This document shows positions 1-11,700 of a stretch of 64,000 nt of DNA, piece by piece. The notes below the pieces were generated by a model. The model had not been told where the DNA came from. It made no database searches and worked only from the letters and a program-made list of their open reading frames with translations. The position numbers and the translations under genes are program-made. This DNA comes from Streptomyces ureilyticus (GTDB lineage Bacteria > Actinomycetota > Actinomycetes > Streptomycetales > Streptomycetaceae): positions 62,001-126,000 of the forward strand of contig NZ_JAAKZX010000001.1 of NCBI RefSeq assembly GCF_011045025.1, given 5' to 3'. Positions within the stretch are counted from its first letter, which is position 1, and every line of letters begins with the position of its first letter.

Positions 1-2770
1 ACCGTGCTGATGAGAGCCTGGCGCACTCCGTCGGTGTTCCAGGCCGGGGCCATCGGGCCATGGGGCAGGTGCCCGGCGAGCCACGTCTCCGTCTCCTCAT
101 GAGTCACCAGATGCTCCGCCCGCTGAGCCGGGCGCGTGAGCATGGGCACCTGCACCGCGACCGGCAGGGACAGCCCCGGCAGGTCGGCGGCGGTGACGCC
201 CGGCAAGACGAGGGTGTGGGAGGCGCCCTCGGCGTCGACCCGGGCGATCAGCTGTCCCTCGCTTCCCTCCCGCAGCCCGAGCGCGACCACGGGCCCGCCT
301 ACCGGTTCGGGTGCCGGGGCAGGTTCCGGCGCCGGGGGCGGGGTCTGCTGTGCGCTGTCCTCGCGGACCGGCTCGGCTGGCACGGCGGGCGCGGCTTCCT
401 GTTCCCGGGCGGCCGCGCGTTCGGCCTGGACCGCGTCCAGCGTGGCCTGGAGGCGGCCGTGAAGCCGCGTGGTGTCGTACAGCAGGTGGGCGAGCGGGTG
501 GGCCAGGAAGCTGCGTGCGTAGGAGTCGGGGTCCACCGGGAGAGTGCTGCCCCAAGCGTTGACCGCCTGCTGAACAGCATCGAGTTGAGTGGCCATCTGC
601 CGGGCGCCGTGGGCGTTGGTGACGGCCCCCGCCATGTCGTCGAGCCGTAGGGCCAGCTCCTGGAACCGTGGGTCCTCTTCGTAGTCCCGGGTCACCTGCG
701 CGGCCGCGACAACGATCGTGTCGAGGTGCTGGATCGCAGTGTCCCGCAGTTCGGTACGCAGCACGTTCGCCCGCGAGAGCAGATCGTCGCCGGAGACCGC
801 GGTGGGCGGCTCGCCGTAGGGCGTGCCGGTGAATGCGGAGAACAGTACGGCTCCCTGGTCCGCCGCCTCCTCGGGTGCGTCGGCGAGGGTCGTGACGTCG
901 GCGGGCAGGCCGTCGACCGTCAGGCGCGCGAACCATCGCCCGGCAGCGGACAGGTGCAGGGTGGCGACAGTGGCGTCGCCGTGGCGGAGTTCGCCGGAGT
1001 CGGCTGCTTGGCCGTCCAGGCCAGACAGGTGGAGCTGATAGCCGGGGTCGGCGGCGAGCGGTGCGGCCGGCGTGAAGTACCGCCGAGGCTCGGGCGGTTC
1101 CTCGATGGACGTCGTTCCCTCTTCGGAGTCGGCGCCCATGCTGCCCTCTATCGGCATGGCGGGAGCATCGGCTTCCGTGGGGGCCTCGTCGCTCTCCGGG
1201 GAGGCGACACCTCCGTCGGTAGCCGCCGGGGTGGCGGTCTCCGTGTCCTCGGGTGTCGCGGGACGGGCGGGTGTGGCCATTTCGGGGTCCTCCGGTGCTT
1301 CGGCGCTCGGGGCAGGCTGTTCGGTCGGGGGCGCAGCGGCGGCCCGCTCCGGGGCGAGGGCGTCCGCAGGCGCAGGCAGGGCGAGCAGCTGCTCGTACGC
1401 TCCCGGAGCGGCCAGGGCCAGGACCTCGTCCCGCCGGGTTCCCTCGTCCCCGAGGTAGGTCCACAGCAGGTACTCGGAACCGCCATCCGTCACGAGGGAG
1501 TCGGCGACCTGCGCGAACAGGGGCCGGAACTCGGCTATGCCAGCGGCGGCGTGCGCCATGCGGAGCAGGTCGTCTTGCTCAGCGGCGGTGTTCACCAGCC
1601 AGGCGGCGACGTCGTCCACGCTGGGCGCCATGCCATCGCGCAGGGTGTCGCGGACCGCGACGACGAGCGCCGCGCGCACTCCGGCGGTGTCCCAGGTCGG
1701 GGCCAGCAGTCCGCCGGGCAGGTGCACGGCGAGCCAGGCTTCCGTCTCCTCGTCCGCGACCAGGTGCTCCGCGCGCTGGGCCGGGCGGACCAGCATGGGA
1801 ATGCCGACGGCGACGGGCATGGGCTGCTCCGGCAGGTCGGCGACGCTGACCCCGGGCAGGACGAGGGTCCGCGAGACGTCGCCGGTCTCGACCCGGGCGA
1901 TCACCTGTTCCTCCGTGTCGCCCCACAGTGAAATGGAGACGCGGGGGCCGCGCACCGGCTCCGCCGCCGAGGCGGGCACCGGGTCCGGGGCGGGATCGGG
2001 CGTCGGCACCGGGGTCTGCTGTGCGCTGTCGTCGCGTACCGGTTCGGCCTGCACGGCAGGCTCAGCGGGCGCGTCTGCGGCCTCCTGTTCTCGGGCGGCC
2101 GCGCGTTCGGCCTGGACCGCGTCCATCGTGGCCTGGAGGCGGCCGTGAAGACGCGTGGTGTCGTACAGCAGGTGCGTGAGCGGGAACGCGAGGTGCTGGC
2201 GCTCATCGAGGGCGGGGTCCACCGGCAGGGCGCCGCCCCAGGCGTTGACCGCCTGCTGAACCGCGGTGAGGTTCGCGGCCATCTGCCGGGAACCGTGAGC
2301 GTCGGTGACGGCGGCGGACAGCTCGTTGAGCCGCGTGCTCAGCTCCTGGAACTGCGGGTTCTGGGTGTAGTCGGCGGTCACTCGCGCGGCCGCCACGGTG
2401 ATCGTGTCGAGGTGCCACTGTGCGGCGGCCCGCAGTTCGCTACGCAGCACGTCCGCCTGCGACAGCGGCCCGTCGGCGGCGGCCGCGACCGGCGGTTTGC
2501 CGTAGGGCGTCCCGGTGAACACCGAGAACATCAGGGCGCCTAGGTCCGCCGCATCCTTGGGTGCGTCGGTCAGGGCCGTGACGTCGGCGGGCATGCCGTC
2601 GACTGTCATGCGGGCGAACCAGCGCCCGGAGGCGGACAGGTGAACGGCGGCGATGGTGCTCTCGCCGTACCGCAGCTCGCCCGCGCTGGGGCCCTGCCCG
2701 TCCAGGCCGGTCAGGTGGAGCTGATACCCGGCATCGGCGGGCAGCGGGGACACCTCCGTGTAGTACTGGG
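1..2770 (-). repeat. Tandem in-frame repeat of about 1,690 bp inside the giant gene
   Basis: Two successive copies of a unit of about 563 residues occupy the C-terminal part of the giant protein. Copy one begins near 2,769 (QYYTEVSPL) and copy two near 1,080 (RRYFTPAAPL). Both contain, in the same order, GYQLHLxGLDGQ, GRWFAR-TVDG-PADVT, FTGTPYG, AVQQAVNAWG, HLLYDTTRLHGRLQAT, a Pro/Ala linker and RTLVLPGV / HTLVLPGV followed by RPAQRAEHLV. Copy two is cut by the window edge, so more copies may lie beyond. The unit was not recognised as a known domain. Confidence 0.88.
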
Positions 2771-5700
2771 GTGCGGGCGGGTCGTCGACGCCCATGGTGG
2801 GGTCGCCGTCCGCTGCTGCTGGCTCAGGGGCCGTCGGGGGGAGGTCTTCCGCGGGCGGGTCGACGGCCGGGACGTCCGTCGTGACGGAGGTGGGTTCCGG
2901 CTCGTCTGCCGCTGCTTCCTCCTGGTCTGGCTGCTCTGGGTCCTCGTCCGCCTCGCGGTCCGGTGCGGGAGCGTCGTCCCGTGCCGTCTCCTCGGCGGTG
3001 GGCCCGCTGCCGGGTTCGGTAACGGGGGCCGGTTCCGCCACGGCGTCCGCGTTCGAGCCCTCCCCTGCCGCCGGGTCCGGCGCAGGGGCGTCGGCGGCCG
3101 CGGCGTCCGCCGACGGCTCTTGCTCGTCAGGCGCCGGGGCCTCGGTCTGCCCGGCCGACGCGGTGGCGGCGTCCGGCGTCGCCGTGGGGAAGAGGTCCAG
3201 TTGTTCCTCGTCCGAGGGCGGCGGTGCCGCCTCGGTGAGCGGCGCGGCGGTCGGCGCGCTCGTCTGCTCAGGCTCGGTGTCGCGGGTCTGCTCGCGCGCC
3301 CACTCCAGCACGCCGTCCCAGTGCACGTGGCGGGTGCTCGTGCCGTCCGGGCCGGTGACCTCCAGTCGGTGGCCGTCGTCGCCGGGCTGGCCCGGCTGGT
3401 AGACCAGCTCCACCTGGTAGTCGATCCCGCCGACGGTGACTTCCCAGCGCGGTCCGTGCTCGAACGGGGCACCGCCGCGGCGGGGGTTGTTGGGGTGCTC
3501 GTCGGTGTTGATGTTCTCGCCCTCGTGGAGGGCCAGTTCCTCGATGTCGGAGTTGTAGCCGAAGAACACCCAGTCGTCGCTGTCGTTCGGGTGGGTCTGC
3601 GGCGTGCGTCCCAGAGCTGCCCGTTCGGCCAGTTCGTAGCCGGAACTCGTGGAGATGCCGGTGCCCTGGGAGACGCCGTGCAGGTCGCGGAGCACGAACC
3701 CCCGGTACCCGCTCGGAGTTTCCTCCGCGAGGCGGTAGCGCTTGCCGGTGGGCAGATGGACGCACGTCCACTCGTTCTCCGCCGTGCGGCGCACGGTCAC
3801 GTCGCCGTCCAGGTACGGGCGCGGCACGATGCGGCGGCCGCCGCGCCGGGCCTCGGCGACATTGGCCAGGCGCTGGTACTCCTTGTAGGACAGTCCGGTG
3901 GTCAGCTCGACACAGCTCCCGCACTCGGCGGCCATGTCCCCGCCGTCCTCGGTGCGGGTGTACCAGCTCCACACCATCGTGTAGCGGTGGGTGTCGGGTG
4001 TGCCGCAGCGGTCGCAGTCGCCGTTCTCCGCGTGCCCGTAGACGCCCAGGCGTCCCTGGTCCGGTCCGTCCTCGGTGCCGGGGTGGACGGCGGGTTCCTT
4101 CCGGCTGGTGCGCCGGCGGCCGGTACGGCGGGCAGGTGCCGGGGACTCCGGTGTTTCGGTGGGGAAGAGGTCGAGCTGCGCCTCCTCCTCCACTCCGGCG
4201 TTCTCGGGTGGCGCGTCGACCGGCGCAATGTCGGCGGCCGTCGTACGCGCGGAACCCGGCACGGCAGCGTCCGGCGGGGCGCTCGCGCGATTCTGCGCGG
4301 CCCGGGGGTTGTCGGGGTCGAAGACGTTCAGGAAGGTACTGGCGGTGTCGGCCCGGGTCTCCAGGTCGTCACGCACCTGGGCATCGGTCTGTGCGGCCGA
4401 CAGCCACAGCAGGCTGTCGTACGCGGCGGCCAGGTCCTCGGCGATACTCCCGCCGCGACTGCGTCCCTGTGCGAAGGCGTCCAGGACGGCGACCAGGTCG
4501 GCGTGCATGACGGCCAGGAAGTCGTCGTCGGGCAGCGGCGGGAGTTCCGTCTCCGGCCGCACCAGGGAGGCGGTGAACGAGGCGGTCATGTCCTCGTCCA
4601 GCCGATCCGGGGCGGGCGGGCCGGACCGCAGGGCCCGTACCGCCAGTTCGGCGAGGGCCGCCTCTTGGCTGCGGAAGCGCGCCAGACGGCGGTCGGTGGT
4701 GCCGAAGACCGGTTCCGCGTTCCACAGCGGCGCGGCATCCGGGACGGTCGAGTCGGCGACGTCGTTGACGTCGGCGATCCGGCCGACCATCCGGCCGTCC
4801 ATCCACACGTCGGCGCTGGTCTCGGTGAGGGCCGAGGGGGCGGGCACGACCCGCACGCGGGCGGCGAAGGCGCGCATGCGCTCGGGGCCGCCGAAGCGGA
4901 CCGTGGCCTGTTCGTCGGTCTCCGCGCCGACGATCCGCCAGTACGGGGCCGGGTCGACCAGGTGCGCGGCCGCGGCGAGGTCCGGTTCACCGGTCTGTTC
5001 CGGGGCGCCGGTGTCCGCCGGGGCCGCGGGCTCCGTCTCGCTCCCGGTGGAGGTCTGCGCCGGGGTCTCGCCGGAGGTCTCCGTCGCGGTCGGCGCGGGC
5101 GCGTCCGGCGTCGCTTCCGGTTCGTTGGTCGTCTCCGCCCGGGGGCGGGGCCGGTAGGGCCCGGCGTACGGGTCGGCCTCGCCGATCGGCGGGATGGTGG
5201 CCCGCCACCGGGCGGTGTCGTACACCTCGAACTCGAAGCGTTCGGCGGCGTTGCGCAGCACCCGGGCCGTGCGTCGTTCCTCCGCCGTCACGCCCGGGAA
5301 GGCGTCGGCGGCGGCCTGGGCCGCATCGCCCAGGGCCTGCATCTGCGCAGTGTTCAGGACGTACTTGCGGTGCGCGGCCACCCACTCCGGCGGCTCGATC
5401 GGACTGCCGTCCGAGTAGGTGGCATCGAGCACCAGGCGCCGCAGCTCCCGAACCTGAGCCGTGGTCAGGCGCACCTCGCGGGCGGCGTACTCGGCAGGGG
5501 TGGGGCGGCGGGTCTCCGGTTCCGTGGCCCGGGGCATGTCGGTGCGCACGGTCCCGGCGGCCCGGATCGCCGCGGGTCCGGAGGAGGCCGGAAGCGCCTC
5601 GTGGAAAGGCATGTCGTCGGGGGCGCCGCCGCGGGCGTCCTGGCCCCACCAGTAGCGGCGGCCGTCGTCGCCGATGCGGGCGCGCACCCAGCCGATGACC

Positions 5701-8700
5701 GCGCCGTCGGTGTCGACCACCGTGCCGTGCCCGGCGTCGACGTCCAGGTCGACCAGCCGGTTGCCGTTGCCGTAGCGCAGCTCGATGCCTTCGGCGGTGG
5801 CGGCCTGCGCGAGGTCGGCGGCGTTCTGGCGTTCCTTCACCGCCCGTTCGGTGTTCTCCGGCCGGGCAGCATCCTCGGGCCACTCGATCTCGCTGCTCTC
5901 CCAGACCCGGGTGCCGGACTGGGTGTTGACCAGCACCAGGCCGCCGTCGTCGGACCCGACGACCGTGCCGGGCCCGTCCGGGGTCTGGACGATCGTCGAG
6001 GCGTTAGCGTCCGGAGCAGGCTCAGCGTCGGCGGCCCCAGCTGGCGGGGCGAACCTGTCGCGTGCTTCGGCGAGCTGCTCGTCGGTGGGCGGGGTGGTCT
6101 CGCGCAGCGCGTCGGCCAGGGCATCCAGTGCCGCGCGCAGGCCCAGGGTGTTGCGGTCGTCGCGCCGGAAATGGATCTCGTGGTCCAGGCTCCCGTAGCG
6201 CCACCACGGCTTGTACGGGTCGCGGTTGGCGGTGTTGTGCGCCACCGCGGCGTCGATCCAGGCCGGGAGTTCCTCCCACAGGATCGTGGTGGAGACGTCG
6301 TCGCCCCGCTCGATGGTCAGTCCGTCCGCGCGGGTCGACAGGCGTACGCCGCCGGCGCCGCGCACGGCGGGCGGCAGGTCGCTGCTGTTGGAGGCGTAGA
6401 AGGCGCTCGTCGGCGCCTGCTGCTGCTCGGCGATCCACTCCCGTACGCGGTCTCCGGGCAGGCGCCGGGATTGCGTGCTGATCGGCTGGCTGTCCACCGT
6501 GACGGCGCTGACCAGTCCCTTGACCTGGTCTTCGCTGAGCACCGCCATGATGGCCCATCCGGCGGACTGGTGGGTGCGCGCGGGCTTTGTGCCGTCCGTG
6601 CCCGGGGCGGACTCGGCTCCGTCGTCGGCCGGACCCTGCGGGGAGGCGTCCGTCTCGGCCGTGGATGCGGCCGGTTCAGGCTTGGGCGTGGGGTCGGTGG
6701 CGGAGGCCTCCGCGGCGGGTCCGGTCTGTTCCGGCCCGGACGGGGTCTCGGTCGCCTGCTGTGCGGCCTCGGTGGTCTCTTCGGTGTCCTGCGGGGCGAG
6801 GTCGGGGCCGTTGTAGGTGTAGGGGACGCCCAGCTTGTCGAAGGCGACGCGCAGGCCGCGTACGGCCGTGTCCCGGTCCTCCAAGGGGGTGTCCCGCTGC
6901 TGGTACCACTTCTGCTGACGGCGCGACCAGTTGAAGTTCAGGTCGTTCAGCGCGTCCCGGATGCGCTGGTCTCCCCCGCGTGGGGTGTTGCGGACCTCGG
7001 TGCCCTCGGCGTCGTGGAGGATCACGATGCGGGCCGCTGCCGCTTCGTCGGCGTCGATCTCCGCCTCGGACTCCAGCTCGATGACGGTGCCGGGCGGGGC
7101 GGCGAGGATCGCCTCCAGGTCGACCGTGAACAGCGGCTCCGTCTCGCCGCTGTACAGGGCGAGGAGGTCGATGCTCAGGTTGGTCAGGGTGTCGCTCTGC
7201 TGCTGACGGCGCTCGCCGACCTCATAGTTGACCCACTCGCTGTAACTGACGCGGTAGGAGCCGCCGACGCGCTCCCCGACCTTGCCGATCTCGGCGATGA
7301 GGTCGGGCAGCGGGTTGCCGGGTTCGTACCGGTAGCCGACGCCGGGCCGGTCGATGAAGGCCACGGCGTCCCGGCCGGACAGCTTGTGGCGCTTCAACAG
7401 CGGTTCGTAGTACCGCAGGACGGCCGCGCAGCGGGCCATCGCCGGGGAGGGCCCGGTGTGCTGCTCCGGCTCCGGTTGTGCGGTCGGGGCCTGTTCGTCG
7501 GCGGCGGGCTCCGTCTCGGGCTGCGGGCCGCCGATGTGCTGGACCGAGGCGCGGCCACCGAAGGCCTCGATGAGGCCCTGCAACGTCGTCTGCTCAGTAC
7601 CCGCGACTTCCTGCTCCGTTTCCGCCGGCGCGGGCACCGGAGTTTCCTCCAGCGTTGGGGCGCTGGTCGACAACAGACGGGAACCGTCGGGGACGGCCAC
7701 GATGGCGCGGGGGTGGAACCGGCGGGTGTTGCCGGACTCGTTACGGCCGACGTAGTAGCCATCCCTCGGGTCGGGACCCTGCTCAACAGTGACGGTGTGG
7801 AAGTGAAGGTGCTTGTCTCCCTCGTACTGACGCCAGCCAGCTCGCACCGTGTCGCCCGGCTGGAGCTGCACGGAGGCGTCACTGAAGGGCTGGTAGCCCG
7901 CGGGTACGTCCTCGTTGCTGGACGTCTCCCACCACTCGTTCAGCCGACGGACCATCTCTTCGGAAGCCGTGCCCGAGTCGGCCTCACGGGTGGACTCGTC
8001 AGTGGGGGTGTCCCCTCCGTCCTTTTCGGTCGCGGGGGCTGATTCCGCTGTGGGTGTCGGTTCCCCGGCCGGGGCCGTGGTCTGGGCGTCGGTGGGCGCC
8101 GGGCTGGCGCCGTTCTGCGCGTCACGCAGGGCGTTGGGGTCGAAGGGTGGGCGGTCGAGCAGCTGTTCCTTTGTGGGCTCGGTGTCCGGGCTGGCCTGTT
8201 CGGGGTCCGGCTGTTCCTGCGGTTCGGCCGGCGGGGTGTCGTCCTGCTGCTGCTCGGCCCCGCTGGCAGGCCGCTCAGTGGACGAGGGTTCCGCGCTCCC
8301 GTCAGAGAAGAACGCATCAGCCATGTCCTTAGCGAAGGCTTCTGCGGCGGCCGTCTCCGCGTCGGGGGCGGTGTCGGGGGCGGCGGAGCGGGTTTCGGGC
8401 TGGACGAGGCCCTGGGCCCTGGCCTGGATCTGGTGTTCGTCGGCGATGGACTTGCGCAGGTTGGCGATGTGCTCGCGCAGGGCGGTCAGTTCCTCGTTGA
8501 CCTCCTCGGCGGCGTCCTCGTTGACGCCCTCGGCACGTTCGGCGCGCTCGGCGAGGGCGGCCTCCTTCTTGTTGGCGACGACGAGCTTGCCCAGGGCGCG
8601 TTCCTCACGCTCCTTGGAACGCGCCTGGATGCGGTAGGGGTTCTCGTCCTTCGGCCGCAGGTTAGCGGTGATCTCCTCGCGGCGGCCGCGAAGGGAGGCA

Positions 8701-11700
8701 GCCGACTTGTCGAGCTTGTCGAGGTCGTCATCCAGGTGGTTGAGGAAGTGTTCCAGCGACTGGATGGCGCCGCGCCCGTTGGACTGGGTGACGGAGGAGG
8801 CCTGCCACTGGGCGCGGTCCTCGCGCTGACCCATGGGCACGACGTGGCCCCAGGCGAAGCGCAGGCGCATCTGGCGGAGGCCGCTGGCCCCGTAGGCGAT
8901 CTCCGCGTGGAAGTCCTGCCCGCCGAAGGTGCCGACCGGGATGCGCTCGCCGGGCCGCAGCGACTGGTCCCCGGCGATGGCGACCATCCGGGCACCGAGG
9001 GCGTTCGCGGCCGCGTCACGGGAGCGGTAGGTGGCGTCCTCCACGGTCATGGCGAAGGCGTCGCCGGTGGTGGAGCGGCGGTTCGGGGCAGCTTCCCGCA
9101 TGCCCTCCAGGGCAGTGTCCGCCCGGCCGAGGAAGTCGTCGATGTCCTTCAGCTGCTGGCTGCGGTTGTCCTGCGCGCGGTCCCAGCTGCGGGCCAGGCC
9201 CTGGAACCGGGAGCGTTCGGCGGTGGCCTCGGCCAGTTGCAGGATCGCCGGGTCACCGGAGGCCAGGGCGGCGAGCATGCCGATGTTGATGGCGTCGGCG
9301 CCGATGTCCTCGATCTCGCGCATGCTGAAGTCGCGGCGCTGGATCTGCCCGATGAAGCGGGCCTTGCGGGCGAGGGTGGTCAGCCGGAACTCATCGAAGG
9401 TCCGCTCGGTGATGTAGTACAGGACGCGGACGTGGTCGGGGGTGTTCTCGACCCACGGGGCGTTGAGGTTGCCGCGGCGCTCGATCCGGCCGTCGCGCTG
9501 GGCCATGTCCGCCGGGCGCCACGGGTAGGACAGGTGGTGCAATGCCGTGGCCCGGTCCTGGATGTTGGTCCCGGTGCCCATTTTCTGCGTGCTTCCGATC
9601 AAGACGCGGACGCGTCCGGCACGGCAGTCGGCGAACAGCTTCTCCTTCTTCTTGTCAGTGCTGGCCTCGTGGATGAAGCGAATGGTGTCGCGCGGCATCC
9701 CCCGGGCGACCAGTTCGTCGCGCAGGTCCGCATACAGGTCGGCGCCGTGCTTGGCGGTGCTGCCCGGGGTGCCCTCGTCCAGGAAGACGAGCTGGAGGCC
9801 GCCGGGCAGATCCTGCGGGGTCGGGTCGTCCGAGGAGACGGGGTAGACGATGTCCTTCGTCTCCTGCCAGATCTCCACGATCTTCTCGGCCGCGTAGGGG
9901 ACCTTGCTGCCCATCTCCTTGCTGCCGCCGACGGAACGCATGTCGGTGGCGGCGGCATCGGCGAGTTCGGCGACCTTCTGGTAGTCGATCTCGGCTTCGC
10001 CGGTCGCGGGGTCGATGCTGGTGAACCGGCTCGGGTCGATCCCGAGGCTGCGCAGGGCTTCGGTGGCGTCGACCAGGTCCAGGTCGACGGAGGCCCGCAG
10101 GCCCTCGCCGAGGGCCTTGAGTACGCCGCCCGGCTTGCGCACCCACGGCTGGTACGGCAGCTGCTCGATGAACTTCCGCTGCGCCGGCGTGGGCGGGATG
10201 ATGACCGTCTCGCCGCGCTGCCCGTCCTCGTTCTCCCGCACGGGCGGGGTGGGCAGATTCAGGTCTTCGGCCATCTGGACGTCGGCGAACGTGCGGTACG
10301 CGCCCATCAGTTCCGGCACGTTGAAGAACCGGGAGAAGCGGGCCTTGTACTTGTAGCCGTCGCCCTTGGGGTCGGGCTCCAGGTTGGACACGACCTCGCC
10401 GAAGGTCGCGGCCCAGTTGTCGAAGGCGTCGAGCCCCATCTCGTCCAGCAGCTGTGGGGCGAGGTAGCGCTTGAGGACGTAGGCCTCGGTCACCGAGTTG
10501 GCGATCGGGGTGCCGGTGGCCAGGGTCGCCACGCGTTCCGAGTCGTTCGTCTCGCGCAGCCAGGACAGCACCATGTGGAGCTTGGTGGCCTTCGCCGAGC
10601 CCTGGATCGCGGCGCCGGGGATCGCCGAGACGGTGCGCAGGTTCTTGTACTCGTGCGCCTCGTCCAGGAACAGGTAGTCGACGCCGGTGTCTTCCAGGAA
10701 GACGCCGTTGTCGTCCCCCATGGACTCGATCTGCTGTTGGAGCTTGGCCTCCGCGTTGGCCAGGGACTCCTCGATCTGCTTGACCGTGTTCTTGTGCATC
10801 CCCGCCTCGGCGGCGATGTCCAGCTGGCTGCGCAGCGAGGCCAGCTCGCGGTCGAGGTAGGAGCGCATGTTCTCGGGCCGCAGCGGCACCCGGTTGAACG
10901 CCTCGTGGGTGAGGATCACCGCATCCCAGTCGCCGCCCGCGATCCGGCCCATGAACTTCGCGCGGCGCTTCTTGTTCAGGTCGCTCGCGCTGATCGTCAG
11001 GATCTTGGCGTTGGGGTAGAGCTGACGGAACTCGCGTGACCACTGCTTGAGCATGTGGTTGGGGACGACCAGGCACGGCTTCTTGGCCAGGCCGGTGCGG
11101 CGGAGCTCCATCGCGCCGGCGGCCATCGTGGCGGTCTTGCCCGCGCCGACGACGTGCGCGAGCAGCGCGGTCGGCTCGTGCACGATCCGGCGGATCGCCG
11201 CGTTCTGGTGCTCCTTCATCGTCCAGTCGCTGATCAGACCGGGAAGGCTCAGCGCAGAGCCGGAGTAGTCCGGCAGCACCAGGTTGTTGAACATCTCGTT
11301 GTAGAGCTTGGCGAGCCGGGCCGCCCGGGTCTTGTCGTCCCAGACCCAGTCCTCGAAGGCCTCCGCGATGAGCTTGGCCTTCTCCTGCGCCGCGTCGGTG
11401 GCGTCCTTGTCGACGTAGGTGCGGCCCTCGCTGTCGCGGTAGGTGACCTGGATGGTCGAGTCGGCCTGGCGCAGCAGCGCGGTGAACAAGTCCTGGGTGG
11501 GCCGGGAGCCGGTGCCCCACTCGGTGCGCGCCAGGTCGCCGTTCTTGGCGCCGCGGACCTCCCACACGGTGCCGCCCGCGTGCACGACGCTGGCGTCCTC
11601 GAAGCCCAGGTGGGCCAGGAAGTCGTTGTAGACGTCGACCGGAACCCACGGGGCACCGATCTTGGCCTTGATCTCGGAGGGCGCCAGGTCGTCAGGCTGG

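Noticed and set aside
2640-8042. Plus-strand open frame of 1,800 codons
   Set aside because: It is the mirror of the giant minus-strand gene. Its composition (Arg/Gly/Val-rich, no domains) is the usual GC-rich shadow.
9655-11649. Minus-strand open frame of 664 codons
   Set aside because: Out of phase with the helicase motifs, which lie in the frame whose codons start at coordinates divisible by three; Arg/Gly/Pro-rich shadow.
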